64,000 nucleotides of DNA from JAIOQA01 sp035493675 (GTDB lineage Bacteria; Myxococcota_A; Polyangia; Haliangiales; Haliangiaceae). Every line of letters starts with the position of its first letter. Position 1 is the stretch's first letter. Below, piece by piece: positions 1-7,264 of this stretch. The stretch lies in NCBI GenBank assembly GCA_035493675.1, contig DATJIA010000138.1, positions 1 to 64,000 of the forward strand. The letters are read 5' to 3'. The translations under genes and the position numbers were made by a program. Under the pieces are notes generated by a model. That model was given only the letters and a program-made list of their open reading frames with translations. It ran no database searches and was not told the DNA's origin.

Positions 1-251
1 AACGCGTCGCCGCGCGCCTCACCGGTCGCGGTGATCAGCGACGCGACCGCGCGCATGCTCTCGACCGGACCGCCGAAGCGCTCCTCGACCGCGCGCGCCA
101 ACACCGACGCGCGATGCGCGAGATCGGCGCGCAGCTCGAGATCCTCGCGCCGCACGCGCGCGACGAACGCGACGATCGTCGCGGCGATCCCGACCGTCAC
201 GGTCAGACCTGCCGCGATCCACGGACTGCGGAGCCGCGCCCCCCAGCGCAT
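1..251 (-). CDS. CHASE-like membrane sensor, N-terminal fragment cut by window edge
   Basis: The minus strand is open from an ATG at 249-251 to the window edge. It encodes a short basic N-terminus (MRWGARLRSP), one membrane helix (about residues 10-30), then an amphipathic stretch in which Ala, Leu and Arg lead to VEERFGGPVESMRAVASL. That pattern is typical of the start of a CHASE sensory domain, the extracytoplasmic module of sensor kinases and diguanylate cyclases. The output domain lies outside the window, so the enzyme class is unknown. It starts 12 bp after the stop of the Roadblock-like gene on the same strand, so the two are probably co-transcribed. The CHASE call is from recall of the family pattern on only about 80 residues. 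Confidence 0.55.
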   Translation of the reverse strand, partial: MRWGARLRSPWIAAGLTVTVGIAATIVAFVARVRREDLELRADLAHRASVLARAVEERFGGPVESMRAVASLITATGEARGDA

Positions 252-263
252 CCCCGGAGCGTA

Positions 264-746
264 CTACGCCGCGCGCAGGATCCGCGCGGCGCCGTCGAGC
301 GAGCGTTGGATCTGACGCTGCCGCTCGGCCGCGGTGCCGCCGATCGCGCACACGACCACCTCGCCCGCGTCGCCCAGGTCGAGCTTGCGCATCTGGCAGT
401 CCCAGTGCGCGCCTTCGCCGAGCAGCGTGCCGTGGAAGTCGCGGATGCGCGGCCCGACGCGGACCATCCGCGCCGCGACGTAGTCGCACGCGAAGTCGTC
501 GCCCGCCGACGCCAGCGGCACGCCGTCGCCGTTCGCCACCACCATCGCCTCGATCCCGCCCTCGTCGCAGCAGGTGGCGAGCTGATACGTCAAGGCCAGC
601 GTCGGATCCGCGCTGCGCCTGCTTCTCCTGTCGATCCCAGCCGACGCTCCGGGTGCTTCCCCGGGTCCTCGTGTCCGCGCTTCGCGCGGTTCACTCGGTT
701 CGGCCTTCGGCCTCAGCCCTGCCCCTGTTCGCGTCGGCATCTCCAT
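264..746 (-). CDS. Roadblock/LC7-like small protein
   Basis: The C-terminal 110 residues look like a real folded domain: a helix containing LATCCDEGGIEAM, a strand VVANGDGVPLASAG, a central helix, and a strand ending VVVCAIGG. The strand VVxxxDGxPLAS after a GI turn recalls the Roadblock/LC7 fold used by MglB-type regulators of small GTPases in myxobacteria. The start is unclear. An ATG at 744-746 gives 160 residues, but the first 45-50 residues are translated from a dispersed repeat (632-735) and are low-complexity Arg/Pro/Gly. A TTG at 591-593 would give a 109-residue protein of normal Roadblock length. The gene is directly followed by the CHASE sensor gene, so a role in the same signalling unit is an inference. 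Confidence 0.55.
   Translation of the reverse strand: MEMPTRTGAGLRPKAEPSEPREARTRGPGEAPGASAGIDRRSRRSADPTLALTYQLATCCDEGGIEAMVVANGDGVPLASAGDDFACDYVAARMVRVGPRIRDFHGTLLGEGAHWDCQMRKLDLGDAGEVVVCAIGGTAAERQRQIQRSLDGAARILRAA
632..735 (-). repeat. Dispersed 104-bp repeat, copy 1
   Basis: This segment aligns without gaps to the reverse complement of 42164-42267, with about 19 mismatches in 104 positions (about 82 % identity). It contains nested short palindromes, including GGCCTTCGGCC and CGCGCTTCGCGCG. It lies at the 5' end of the Roadblock-like gene, in the same orientation relative to that gene as copy 2 has to the glycosyltransferase gene. Confidence 0.7.
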
Positions 747-800
747 GCCCCCATGCTGCGCGTCTCCCGCACGCGCGCAAGAAAACGGCATACTGCGCGC

Positions 801-3005
801 GTGCGACGGATTTTTATCGCGCTGGCGCTCGCCGGCTGCACCCATCACGCCCCCGCTTCGGAGCCGCGATCGATGTCCTGGCCCGCTCTCGACGCCGACT
901 TCCTCACCGCCTCCGCCGAGACGCTCGGCTTCAACCTCGGCAAGCCGCAGCCGGTCGCGTTCGCGCCCGACGGCACGATGTTGTTCCGCCGCACGACCGC
1001 GCGATCGCGCACCGCGGAGCTGTTCGAGATCGACGCGCGCGGCGCGGTGAAGAAGCTCGCGAGCGCCGACGAGCTCTTGAAGGGCGCGGAGGAGAAGCTG
1101 AGCGACGCCGACAAGGCGCGCCGCGAGCGCACGCGCACCGCGACGCAGGGGATCGTCGACGTCGAGCTGTCGATCGATGGATCGCGCGTCTTGGTCCCGC
1201 TCGGCGAGCGCATGTTCGTCGTCGATCGCGCGAGCGGCCGCGCGACGCCGGTGGACGCGGGCGGCTATCCGTACGATCCACACCTGTCGCCCGACGGGAC
1301 GCGGATCGCGTACGTCCTCGACGGAGATCTGTACGTCGTGTCGATCGCGGGCGGCAAACCTGCGCGCCTGACGACCAAGCCGAACGCCGACGTCGAGCAC
1401 GGCGTCGCCGAGTTCGTCGCGCAAGAAGAGCTCGATCGCACGCGCGGGTGGTGGTGGTCGCCGGACGGCGCGAAGATCGCGTACCAGCGCACCGACAACG
1501 CGCCGGTCGATCAGCTCTACGTCGCCGATCCGCTGCACCCCGATCAACCGCCGGTGCCGTTCCGCTATCCGCGCGCGGGTCGCCCCAACGCCGACGTGCA
1601 GCTCGGCATCATGCCTTCCGCCGGCGGCGCGACGACCTGGGTGTCGTGGGATCGCGCGAAGTATCCGTACGTCGCCGACGTCGACTGGCCCGATCACGGC
1701 CCGCTGACGATCACCGTGATGGATCGCGATCAGGACGAGCTGCTCGTGCTCGGCGTCGACGACGCGACCGGCGCGACCCGCACGTTGGTCAGCGAGCACG
1801 ACGACGCGTGGATCGACGCGCCGAAGGGCGCGCCGCGGTGGCTCGACGACGGCAGCGGCTTCTTGTGGATGAGCGAGCGCAGCGGCGCGTGGCAGCTCGA
1901 GCTGCGCGATCCCGCGGGCAAGCTCGTCAAGACGCTCACCGACGACAAGCTCGGCCTGCGCGCGCTCGCCGGCGTCGACACCAAGGCCAAGATCGCGTGG
2001 GTCATCGGCTCGGCGGATCCGGTCCGCGCCGACGTCTGGACCGTGCCGCTCGACGGCGGCGCGCCCAAGCAGATCACGAGCGCGCCCGGCGTGTACTTCG
2101 CGGCGCCGAGCAAGCACGGCGAGCTCGCGTTCGTGTTCGGCGAGGCGCTCGACGGCAAGTCGCTCTTCGAGATCGTGCGCTCCGACGGCACCAAGCTCGC
2201 CGACGTGCCGAGCGTGCACGAGGCGCCGCCGTGGTTCCCGAAACCGAGCTACGAGACGATCGAGCTGGCGGGGCGTCGCTATTCGACCGTGATCGTCCGG
2301 CCGCGCGACTTCGATCCGGCCAAGAAGTATCCCGTGCTGCTGCACGTCTACGGCGGGCCGACCGCGCGCGTCGTCAACGCCGCCGCGCGCGCGTACCTGA
2401 TGGATCAGTTCTACGCCAACGCCGGCTTCGTCGTCGTCTTGATCGACAACCGCGGCACGCCGAACCAGGGCCGCGCGTGGTCGCGCGCGGTGCTGCGCGA
2501 TCTGATCACGATCCCGCTCACCGATCAGGTCGACGTCCTGCACGCGCTCGGCGGCGAGCACGCGGAGCTCGATCTGTCGCGCGTCGGGATCTTCGGCTGG
2601 AGCTTCGGTGGATATCTGTCGGCGATGGCCGTGCTGATGCGCCCCGACGTCTTCCGCTGCGGGATCGCGGGCGCGCCGGTCACCGACTGGTCGCTCTACG
2701 ACACCGCGTACACCGAGCGCTACATGAAGCAGCCGAGCGAGAACGCCGACGGCTACGCGAAGACCAGCGCGATGACGTACGCGGCCAAGCTCGAGCGGCC
2801 GCTGCTCGTGATCCACGGCCTCACCGACGACAACGTGCACCTCGCGAACTCGCTCGCGCTCGTGCAGGCGATCGTCGCCGGCGGACATCGCGCCGACTTC
2901 GTGCCGCTGTCGTCGACGCACATGGTGCCGGATCCGAAGGTGCGCTTCGCGCAGGAGAAGCTGCAGATCGACTTCTTCCGCGAGCACCTCGGCCCGCCGC
3001 CGTGA
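801..3005 (+). CDS. Dipeptidyl-peptidase IV family S9 serine peptidase, lipoprotein
   Basis: The 734-residue product fits the S9B family: an N-terminal beta-propeller and a C-terminal alpha/beta hydrolase. The nucleophile is Ser601 in GWSFGGY. The Asp is in the motif TDDNVH (about 676) and the His in STHMV (707), the order found in DPP4, which removes Xaa-Pro dipeptides. The GTG start at 801 gives a lipoprotein signal, MRRIFIALALAGC, with lipobox ALAGC, so the enzyme is probably anchored in the envelope facing the periplasm or surface. A double Glu typical of DPP4 lies in the FVAQEEL segment. The next gene begins in a GTGA overlap with this stop codon, implying translational coupling. Confidence 0.93.
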   Translation: MRRIFIALALAGCTHHAPASEPRSMSWPALDADFLTASAETLGFNLGKPQPVAFAPDGTMLFRRTTARSRTAELFEIDARGAVKKLASADELLKGAEEKLSDADKARRERTRTATQGIVDVELSIDGSRVLVPLGERMFVVDRASGRATPVDAGGYPYDPHLSPDGTRIAYVLDGDLYVVSIAGGKPARLTTKPNADVEHGVAEFVAQEELDRTRGWWWSPDGAKIAYQRTDNAPVDQLYVADPLHPDQPPVPFRYPRAGRPNADVQLGIMPSAGGATTWVSWDRAKYPYVADVDWPDHGPLTITVMDRDQDELLVLGVDDATGATRTLVSEHDDAWIDAPKGAPRWLDDGSGFLWMSERSGAWQLELRDPAGKLVKTLTDDKLGLRALAGVDTKAKIAWVIGSADPVRADVWTVPLDGGAPKQITSAPGVYFAAPSKHGELAFVFGEALDGKSLFEIVRSDGTKLADVPSVHEAPPWFPKPSYETIELAGRRYSTVIVRPRDFDPAKKYPVLLHVYGGPTARVVNAAARAYLMDQFYANAGFVVVLIDNRGTPNQGRAWSRAVLRDLITIPLTDQVDVLHALGGEHAELDLSRVGIFGWSFGGYLSAMAVLMRPDVFRCGIAGAPVTDWSLYDTAYTERYMKQPSENADGYAKTSAMTYAAKLERPLLVIHGLTDDNVHLANSLALVQAIVAGGHRADFVPLSSTHMVPDPKVRFAQEKLQIDFFREHLGPPP

Positions 3006-3655
3006 TCCTGTGGCGCGACGATCGCGTCGTCGCGGTCGACAAGCCGGCGGGCATGATCGTGCACCGCGGCTGGGCCGACGACGACGAGCCGCTGCTGCAG
3101 ACGGTGCGCGATCTCGTCGGCACGCTGGTGTTCCCGATCCATCGGTTGGATCGCGGCGCGTCGGGCGTCGTCTTGTTCGCGCTCGATCGCGACGCGGCGA
3201 GCGTGCTCGGCAAGGCGATCGCCGCCGGCGACGGCTTCGACAAGCGCTACGTCGCGATCACGCGCGGCCATCCGCCCGAGCACGCGGTGATCGATCACGC
3301 GATCCCGAAGGAGCCCGGCGGCGAGCGCCTCGCCGCGGTCACCGAGATCTGGCGCCGCGACGTGTTCGGGCGCTACGCGCTGGTCGAGTGCGCGCCTCGG
3401 ACCGGGCGCTTGCACCAGATCCGCCGGCACCTGAAGCACATCAGCTGTCCGATCATCGGCGACGTCCGTTACGGGAAGGGCGAGCACAATCGCATCTGGC
3501 GCGAGGCGCACGGCCTGCATCGCCTCGCGCTGCACGCGTCGCGCTTGACGTTCCCGCACCCCGCGACCGGCGCGGCGATCACCGTCGAGGCGCCGCTCCC
3601 CGACGATCTCGTGCGCGCGGTCGCGAGCGCGCGCGCGACGTACGTTCTGACGTAA
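3002..3655 (+). CDS. truC: RluA-family pseudouridine synthase (TruC-like)
   Basis: The 217-residue protein carries the RluA-family signature HRLDRGASG with the catalytic Asp at residue 50, and a later basic RNA-contact motif RTGRLHQIRRHL. It lacks an N-terminal S4 domain and starts almost directly with the DDRVVAVDKPAG strand, the compact architecture of TruC, which makes pseudouridine 65 in several tRNAs. It is somewhat shorter than Escherichia coli TruC (about 260). The GTG start overlaps the peptidase stop, while the family is purely cytoplasmic, so the coupling looks like compaction rather than shared function. The exact RNA target is inferred from length and domain pattern only. Confidence 0.85.
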   Translation: MILWRDDRVVAVDKPAGMIVHRGWADDDEPLLQTVRDLVGTLVFPIHRLDRGASGVVLFALDRDAASVLGKAIAAGDGFDKRYVAITRGHPPEHAVIDHAIPKEPGGERLAAVTEIWRRDVFGRYALVECAPRTGRLHQIRRHLKHISCPIIGDVRYGKGEHNRIWREAHGLHRLALHASRLTFPHPATGAAITVEAPLPDDLVRAVASARATYVLT

Positions 3656-3658
3656 GAT
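3653..3658 (+). promoter_or_regulatory. -10 hexamer TAAGAT, leaderless position
   Basis: TAAGAT ends six bases before the GTG at 3665. Its first three bases are the TAA stop codon of the preceding gene. No Shine-Dalgarno sequence precedes that start, and no clear -35 is present. Confidence 0.55.
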
Positions 3659-3664
3659 CGATCC

Positions 3665-4807
3665 GTGCTTCGCCTCGATCTCGAGCGCGAGCTCGGGTGC
3701 TCGCCCGCGCGCGCGTGGCCGCTGATCGCCGATCCGGTGCTGGTCAATCGTTGGTCGACGGCGCAGGTCGAGTCGCTCGCCGCCGGCGACGGCGGTCACC
3801 CGGGCGGCACCGGCGCGATCCGCCGCGTGATCACCTCGCGGCGGCCGCGCGCGAACCTGCTCGAGATCATCGAGCGCGCCGACGCGCCGCGCCGGCTCGA
3901 CTACCGCGTGATCGCGGGCGCGCCGATCCGGCATCACGCGGGATCGATCCACCTGCTCGAGGCGCCGCGCGGCTGCTTGCTGCGCTGGGAGATCGAGATC
4001 GACTTCGTCGCGCCGGGCATGGCGTGGGTGATGAAGAAGACGATCGCGCCCGAGCTCGACGCGTCGCTGGATCGGCTGGTGTCGTTGGCCGCCGACCCGC
4101 CGAACGGCCTGCCGCCGCCGCCGGCGCGCGCGCTCGACGACAGCCACGACGTGCTGCTCGCGCTCCACGACGAAGCCGATCGCATCATCGGCGCGCAGCG
4201 CGCGATCGCGGATCGCCTGCTCCACCGCGGCGACGATCGCGGCCACTTCGCGCGCGCGCTCCAGTACGTCACCGAAGATCTGACCGCGATGGTCGCGAAC
4301 GAGCGCTTCGATCATCCCGGCTGGGTGCTGCGGCTGATCCCGATCGTGCACCGCTTCTACGAGGACAGCCTCGTGCGCCGGCTCGGCGAGCGCACCGGCG
4401 CGATCGAGCCGCACTGGGAGCGCGCGTTCGTCGCGACCGAGAAGGCGCGCGAGCGCGGCAAGACCGCGTTCGAGGCGGCGCTCACCGGCGTGATCGAGGG
4501 CGTGAAGGCGCACGTCGAGCACGATCTGCCGCGCGCGCTCGCCGCGGTCTATCGCGAGTACGGGGAGCGCTGCGACTACGCGCGCTTCCTGCCCGACTTC
4601 CTGCGCACGACCGGGATCCTCGCCGACGCCGGCGAGCGCGTGATCGCCGATTGGCCGCGCCGCGCGTGGACGCCGCGCGCCCGTCTGCTCGACGCGCTCA
4701 CGCCTTCCGTCTTCCGCGCGCGCATGCTCGATCGCACGCTCTATCCGATCGGGCGCGCGTATCGCGACGCGTTCGATCGCGGGCGCGCGCTCATCTCGTC
4801 GCGGTGA
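3665..4807 (+). CDS. SRPBCC-domain protein with DUF5995-like C-terminus
   Basis: The 380-residue protein begins with a START/SRPBCC-like domain (about residues 1-150): the helix CSPARAWPLIADP, then antiparallel strands, including WEIEIDFVAPGMAWVM, and the final helix LDRLVSLAADP. These domains bind hydrophobic ligands. The second half (about 165-375) is all-helical and rich in Arg, Tyr and His; a segment FARALQYVTEDLTAMVANERF resembles DUF5995-type helical bundles. There is no signal peptide. The GTG start has a TAAGAT hexamer six bases upstream instead of a ribosome binding site. The 3' end overlaps the convergent gene by 17 bp. No enzymatic role can be assigned. Confidence 0.7.
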   Translation: MLRLDLERELGCSPARAWPLIADPVLVNRWSTAQVESLAAGDGGHPGGTGAIRRVITSRRPRANLLEIIERADAPRRLDYRVIAGAPIRHHAGSIHLLEAPRGCLLRWEIEIDFVAPGMAWVMKKTIAPELDASLDRLVSLAADPPNGLPPPPARALDDSHDVLLALHDEADRIIGAQRAIADRLLHRGDDRGHFARALQYVTEDLTAMVANERFDHPGWVLRLIPIVHRFYEDSLVRRLGERTGAIEPHWERAFVATEKARERGKTAFEAALTGVIEGVKAHVEHDLPRALAAVYREYGERCDYARFLPDFLRTTGILADAGERVIADWPRRAWTPRARLLDALTPSVFRARMLDRTLYPIGRAYRDAFDRGRALISSR

Positions 4808-5852
4808 GCGTGAGCTTCGCGAAGCGCGGCCAGTACAGCTCGCGCATGCCGTCGGTCGTGAAGAGATCGCCGAACGTGAAGCTGTTGGTCGCGTACGTGA
4901 TCGCGAGCGTGCCGTCGCCGGTGTCGAGCTCCGGGTGCGCCTTGCCGGCGTAGACGAACGGATCGGGGCCGAGCGACTCGGGCGGCGTGAAGACGTCGAC
5001 CGGATCCGACCACGGGCCGGTGACGTCGGGCGCGGTGCGGATCGCGATCGTCGTCGCGCCGAAGCCGCGGCTCATGACATGGATCCAGCGCGTCCCATCG
5101 AAATGGATCGACGCCTCGGGGCCGGCGTCGTCGATCACCGTGGCGGGCGGACCAGAGCCCCACGACGCGCCGTCCCACCACTGGATCGACGATAGGTCTC
5201 CGGTCGCGAGCGACGCGATCGGGAACCGCGCGAGCATGCCGTGGTGCGGCTCGTCGGTCGCGAGCGCGATGACGTAGTCACCGTCGCGCGCGACCGCGGT
5301 GCCGACCTGCGCGCTCCACGCCTGCGCGGGCGGCTCGAGCCACGACTGCTGCCACGCGCTCGGCGGATCGTCCGGGTTCGCGATCAGGACCGCGCGCCAT
5401 CCGTCGCTCGCGAAGCCGAGCCCGCCCGGATCGCTCTTCTCGATCGAGAGGAACACGATCAGCGGGCCGCCTTGGATCCGCACGCCGCCGAGCGGCCAGT
5501 GCCAGCGATCGCCGCGCTCCGGGATGAACGAGGCGGGCACGCCGCTCGCGTCGCCCCACGCGAACTGCATCGTCGCGCGCGTCGGATCGCGACCGGTCTC
5601 GACCGCGACGGTGTTGCGCACCATCTTCGACTCCGCGCGCAGGTGCGCGGTCGTCGTCGCGACGAACGTGTCGCCAAACAGCCACGCGACGCGATCGCCG
5701 CCGAGATCGACCGAGTACGCCGCGTCGGCGCCGAGCCAGGACTGTTCGGAATGGAACAGCGTGTTCGCTTCCGGCCATGGTGTTCCGTTTCCCTCGAGCG
5801 ACGGTGGCGGCGCGGCGCTGCACGCCGTCGCCGCGAGGAGGATCGAGGACAT
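4791..5852 (-). CDS. Secreted DUF4185-like beta-propeller protein
   Basis: The 353-residue product starts with a short signal (MSSILLAATACS) that may be a weak lipobox. It then has blades rich in Trp-Asp and Gly-Asp turns: WLFGDTFVAT, WHWPLGGVRIQGGPLIVFLS, ALATDEPHHGML and the terminal PFVYAGKAHPEL, a pattern like DUF4185/DUF5005 secreted five-bladed proteins related to glycoside-processing folds. The ATG at 5850-5852 has GGAGG seven bases upstream on the minus strand, deciding the start. No catalytic residues can be assigned. The gene is convergent with the SRPBCC gene and divergent from the next secreted protein gene. Confidence 0.65.
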   Translation of the reverse strand: MSSILLAATACSAAPPPSLEGNGTPWPEANTLFHSEQSWLGADAAYSVDLGGDRVAWLFGDTFVATTTAHLRAESKMVRNTVAVETGRDPTRATMQFAWGDASGVPASFIPERGDRWHWPLGGVRIQGGPLIVFLSIEKSDPGGLGFASDGWRAVLIANPDDPPSAWQQSWLEPPAQAWSAQVGTAVARDGDYVIALATDEPHHGMLARFPIASLATGDLSSIQWWDGASWGSGPPATVIDDAGPEASIHFDGTRWIHVMSRGFGATTIAIRTAPDVTGPWSDPVDVFTPPESLGPDPFVYAGKAHPELDTGDGTLAITYATNSFTFGDLFTTDGMRELYWPRFAKLTLTATR

Positions 5853-5932
5853 CCGCACGCCTCCAATGACACGCGAACCGCGTCCCTTGGTCCACACCCC
5901 TCGCAACCCCGCGGAATCGGCGCGCTTCCGGC

Positions 5933-5948
5933 TGGCACCTGCGCTGCA
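5933..5948 (+). promoter_or_regulatory. Possible sigma-54 (-24/-12) promoter
   Basis: TGGCACCTGCGCTGCA matches the sigma-54 consensus at most key positions: GG and GC lie ten bases apart, and TGGCAC and TGCA are exact. The ATG of the next gene is 13 bases downstream, so transcription would begin at or next to the start codon. Confidence 0.35.
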
Positions 5949-5960
5949 ATATCCCCCGGC

Positions 5961-6665
5961 ATGAAGCGCATGTTCATGGCCGCCGCGATCCTGCTCACGA
6001 GCGTCACCGCACACGCGGAGATCACCGCGCGTGCGAGCGCATCGCACGACGCGCCGACCTTGCACGGCGCGCCCATGAACGGTCCGTACACGACCGCGTT
6101 CGACGAGAAGTGCGCCGACGTCCGCGATCTCGCGATCCGCGGCGAGGCGACGTGCAAGCGCGTGCGCTCGATGAAGGTCGGCGCGATGCGCGCCGAGATC
6201 CACCGCGTCGGCTGGGCCGACGGCAGCGGCGACTACTACCTGTCGATCAAGACCGCGCAGGGCTGGTTCGTCTCGGACGTGCCGCTCCAGATCGAGACCG
6301 AAGACGGCCACGCGGGTCACTACGACGTCGGCACGATCGACTCGATCTCGGTCGCGAAGGAGAAGGTCGGCGTGTCGGTGTCGATCCGCGAGACGTGGAC
6401 GACGTACTGCAACGCGTGCGAGGAGCCGCGCGATCGCAGCAGGCCCGAGCGCGCGTTCAAGTCGACCGCGACCTTCGTGTGCGGCGTCGGCACGAACGGC
6501 ACGCCGAGCTGCACGTCGCCGCTCTACACGATCGGTGACGACGCGAAGCCGCCGCGGATCGTCGGCACGCGCATCGTCGCGCGCGGCGTCATGACGGGCG
6601 AGCCGACCGAGTACGGCCAGGAATGGCACGACCTCGCGGACGACACGTACACGATCGCGCTATGA
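5961..6665 (+). CDS. Secreted protein of unknown function with CxxC motif
   Basis: The ATG at 5961 gives 234 residues with a clear Sec signal peptide (MKRMFMAAAILLTSVTAHA, cleavage after AHA). The mature protein has Cys pairs: one near FDEKCADV and EATCKRV, and a CNAC motif following ETWTTY, then TFVCGVGTNGTPSC. I do not recognise the family. The segment RExW.x.C..C followed by FxSTxTxxCG and a final TIG is shared with the overlapping downstream gene, so the two are paralogues. Disulfide-stabilised periplasmic or secreted localisation is inferred from the signal and paired Cys. The last 35 residues extend beyond the shared region. Confidence 0.7.
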   Translation: MKRMFMAAAILLTSVTAHAEITARASASHDAPTLHGAPMNGPYTTAFDEKCADVRDLAIRGEATCKRVRSMKVGAMRAEIHRVGWADGSGDYYLSIKTAQGWFVSDVPLQIETEDGHAGHYDVGTIDSISVAKEKVGVSVSIRETWTTYCNACEEPRDRSRPERAFKSTATFVCGVGTNGTPSCTSPLYTIGDDAKPPRIVGTRIVARGVMTGEPTEYGQEWHDLADDTYTIAL

Positions 6666-7042
6666 GCGTCGTGCACGCAGGCGGGCACGCGTACGAGGTG
6701 CGCCAGACGAGCGCACCGGCGCCGAGCGTGCCGGGCGATTCGCCGAACGAGATCGTCACGATCACGATCGTGCGCGACGGCGAGGACGTGACCAGCCTCG
6801 ACTTCGACACGCACACCGAGAACGGGATGGGCACGGTCTCGCGCGACGCGACGATCGATGCGCGCATCGTGAAGCGCGGCGCGAGGATCGAGGTCGTCGT
6901 CCGCGAAGCGTGGGCGATCTGGTGCGAGCCGTGCGATCCGTATCAGCACGGGCACTCGTTCGTCTCGACGGTGATCACGTGCGGCGCCGACGGCTGCAGC
7001 GACGCCGCGAGCTTCACGATCGGGCTGCCCCCGGTGCCGTGA
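6662..7042 (+). CDS. Paralogue of the preceding secreted protein, without signal peptide
   Basis: The 126-residue ORF starts with an ATG inside an ATGA overlap with the previous stop. Residues about 75-120 (REAWAIWCEPC, then FVSTVITCGADGC and FTIG) match the C-terminal half of the upstream protein, including the CxxC. It lacks any signal peptide, so as a separate protein it would stay cytoplasmic, which does not suit its paired Cys. It may be a second domain of one ancestral protein separated by a frameshift at the ATGA, or a duplicated half translated by re-initiation. Codon usage is normal for the window, so decay is not obvious. Confidence 0.55.
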   Translation: MSVVHAGGHAYEVRQTSAPAPSVPGDSPNEIVTITIVRDGEDVTSLDFDTHTENGMGTVSRDATIDARIVKRGARIEVVVREAWAIWCEPCDPYQHGHSFVSTVITCGADGCSDAASFTIGLPPVP

Positions 7043-7047
7043 GGGAA

Positions 7048-7242
7048 CAGGGGCCAGGGGCAGGAGCCAGGAGCCAGTCGCCAGGGGCCAGTCGGCAGAG
7101 GCAGGGGCCAGGGGCCAGGGACCAGGGACCAGGGATCAGGGTCAGTGGTCGCGCGGCACTGACTCTGGTCTCTGGTCGCTGGTCGCTGGCCCCTGCTACT
7201 GGCCCCTGGCGACTGGCTCCTGGCTCCTGCCCCTGCTCCTGA
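7048..7242. repeat. Large inverted repeat built from CCAGGGG-type units
   Basis: This gap holds no gene. The left arm (about 7048-7147) is a patchwork of CCAGGGG, CCAGGAG and CCAGGGA units and the right arm (about 7156-7242) is its reverse complement. The core arms 7057-7092 and 7198-7233 pair perfectly over 36 bp; the inner arms pair with some mismatches around a short GC loop. It lies between the small paralogue gene and the cytochrome gene. It could act as a terminator for the upstream gene, though no T-tract follows. Confidence 0.85.
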
Positions 7243-7264
7243 GCCCACGTAGTACCGTCGCAGC

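Noticed and set aside
264..2987. Long minus-strand open frame of about 900 codons opposite the peptidase gene
   Set aside because: Only its last 110-160 codons look like a real protein; the rest is Arg/Ala-rich and is the antisense shadow of the well-supported peptidase gene.
7048..7242. CRISPR-like array because of repeated heptamers
   Set aside because: There are no spacers of constant length and no cas genes; it is one palindrome of short units.
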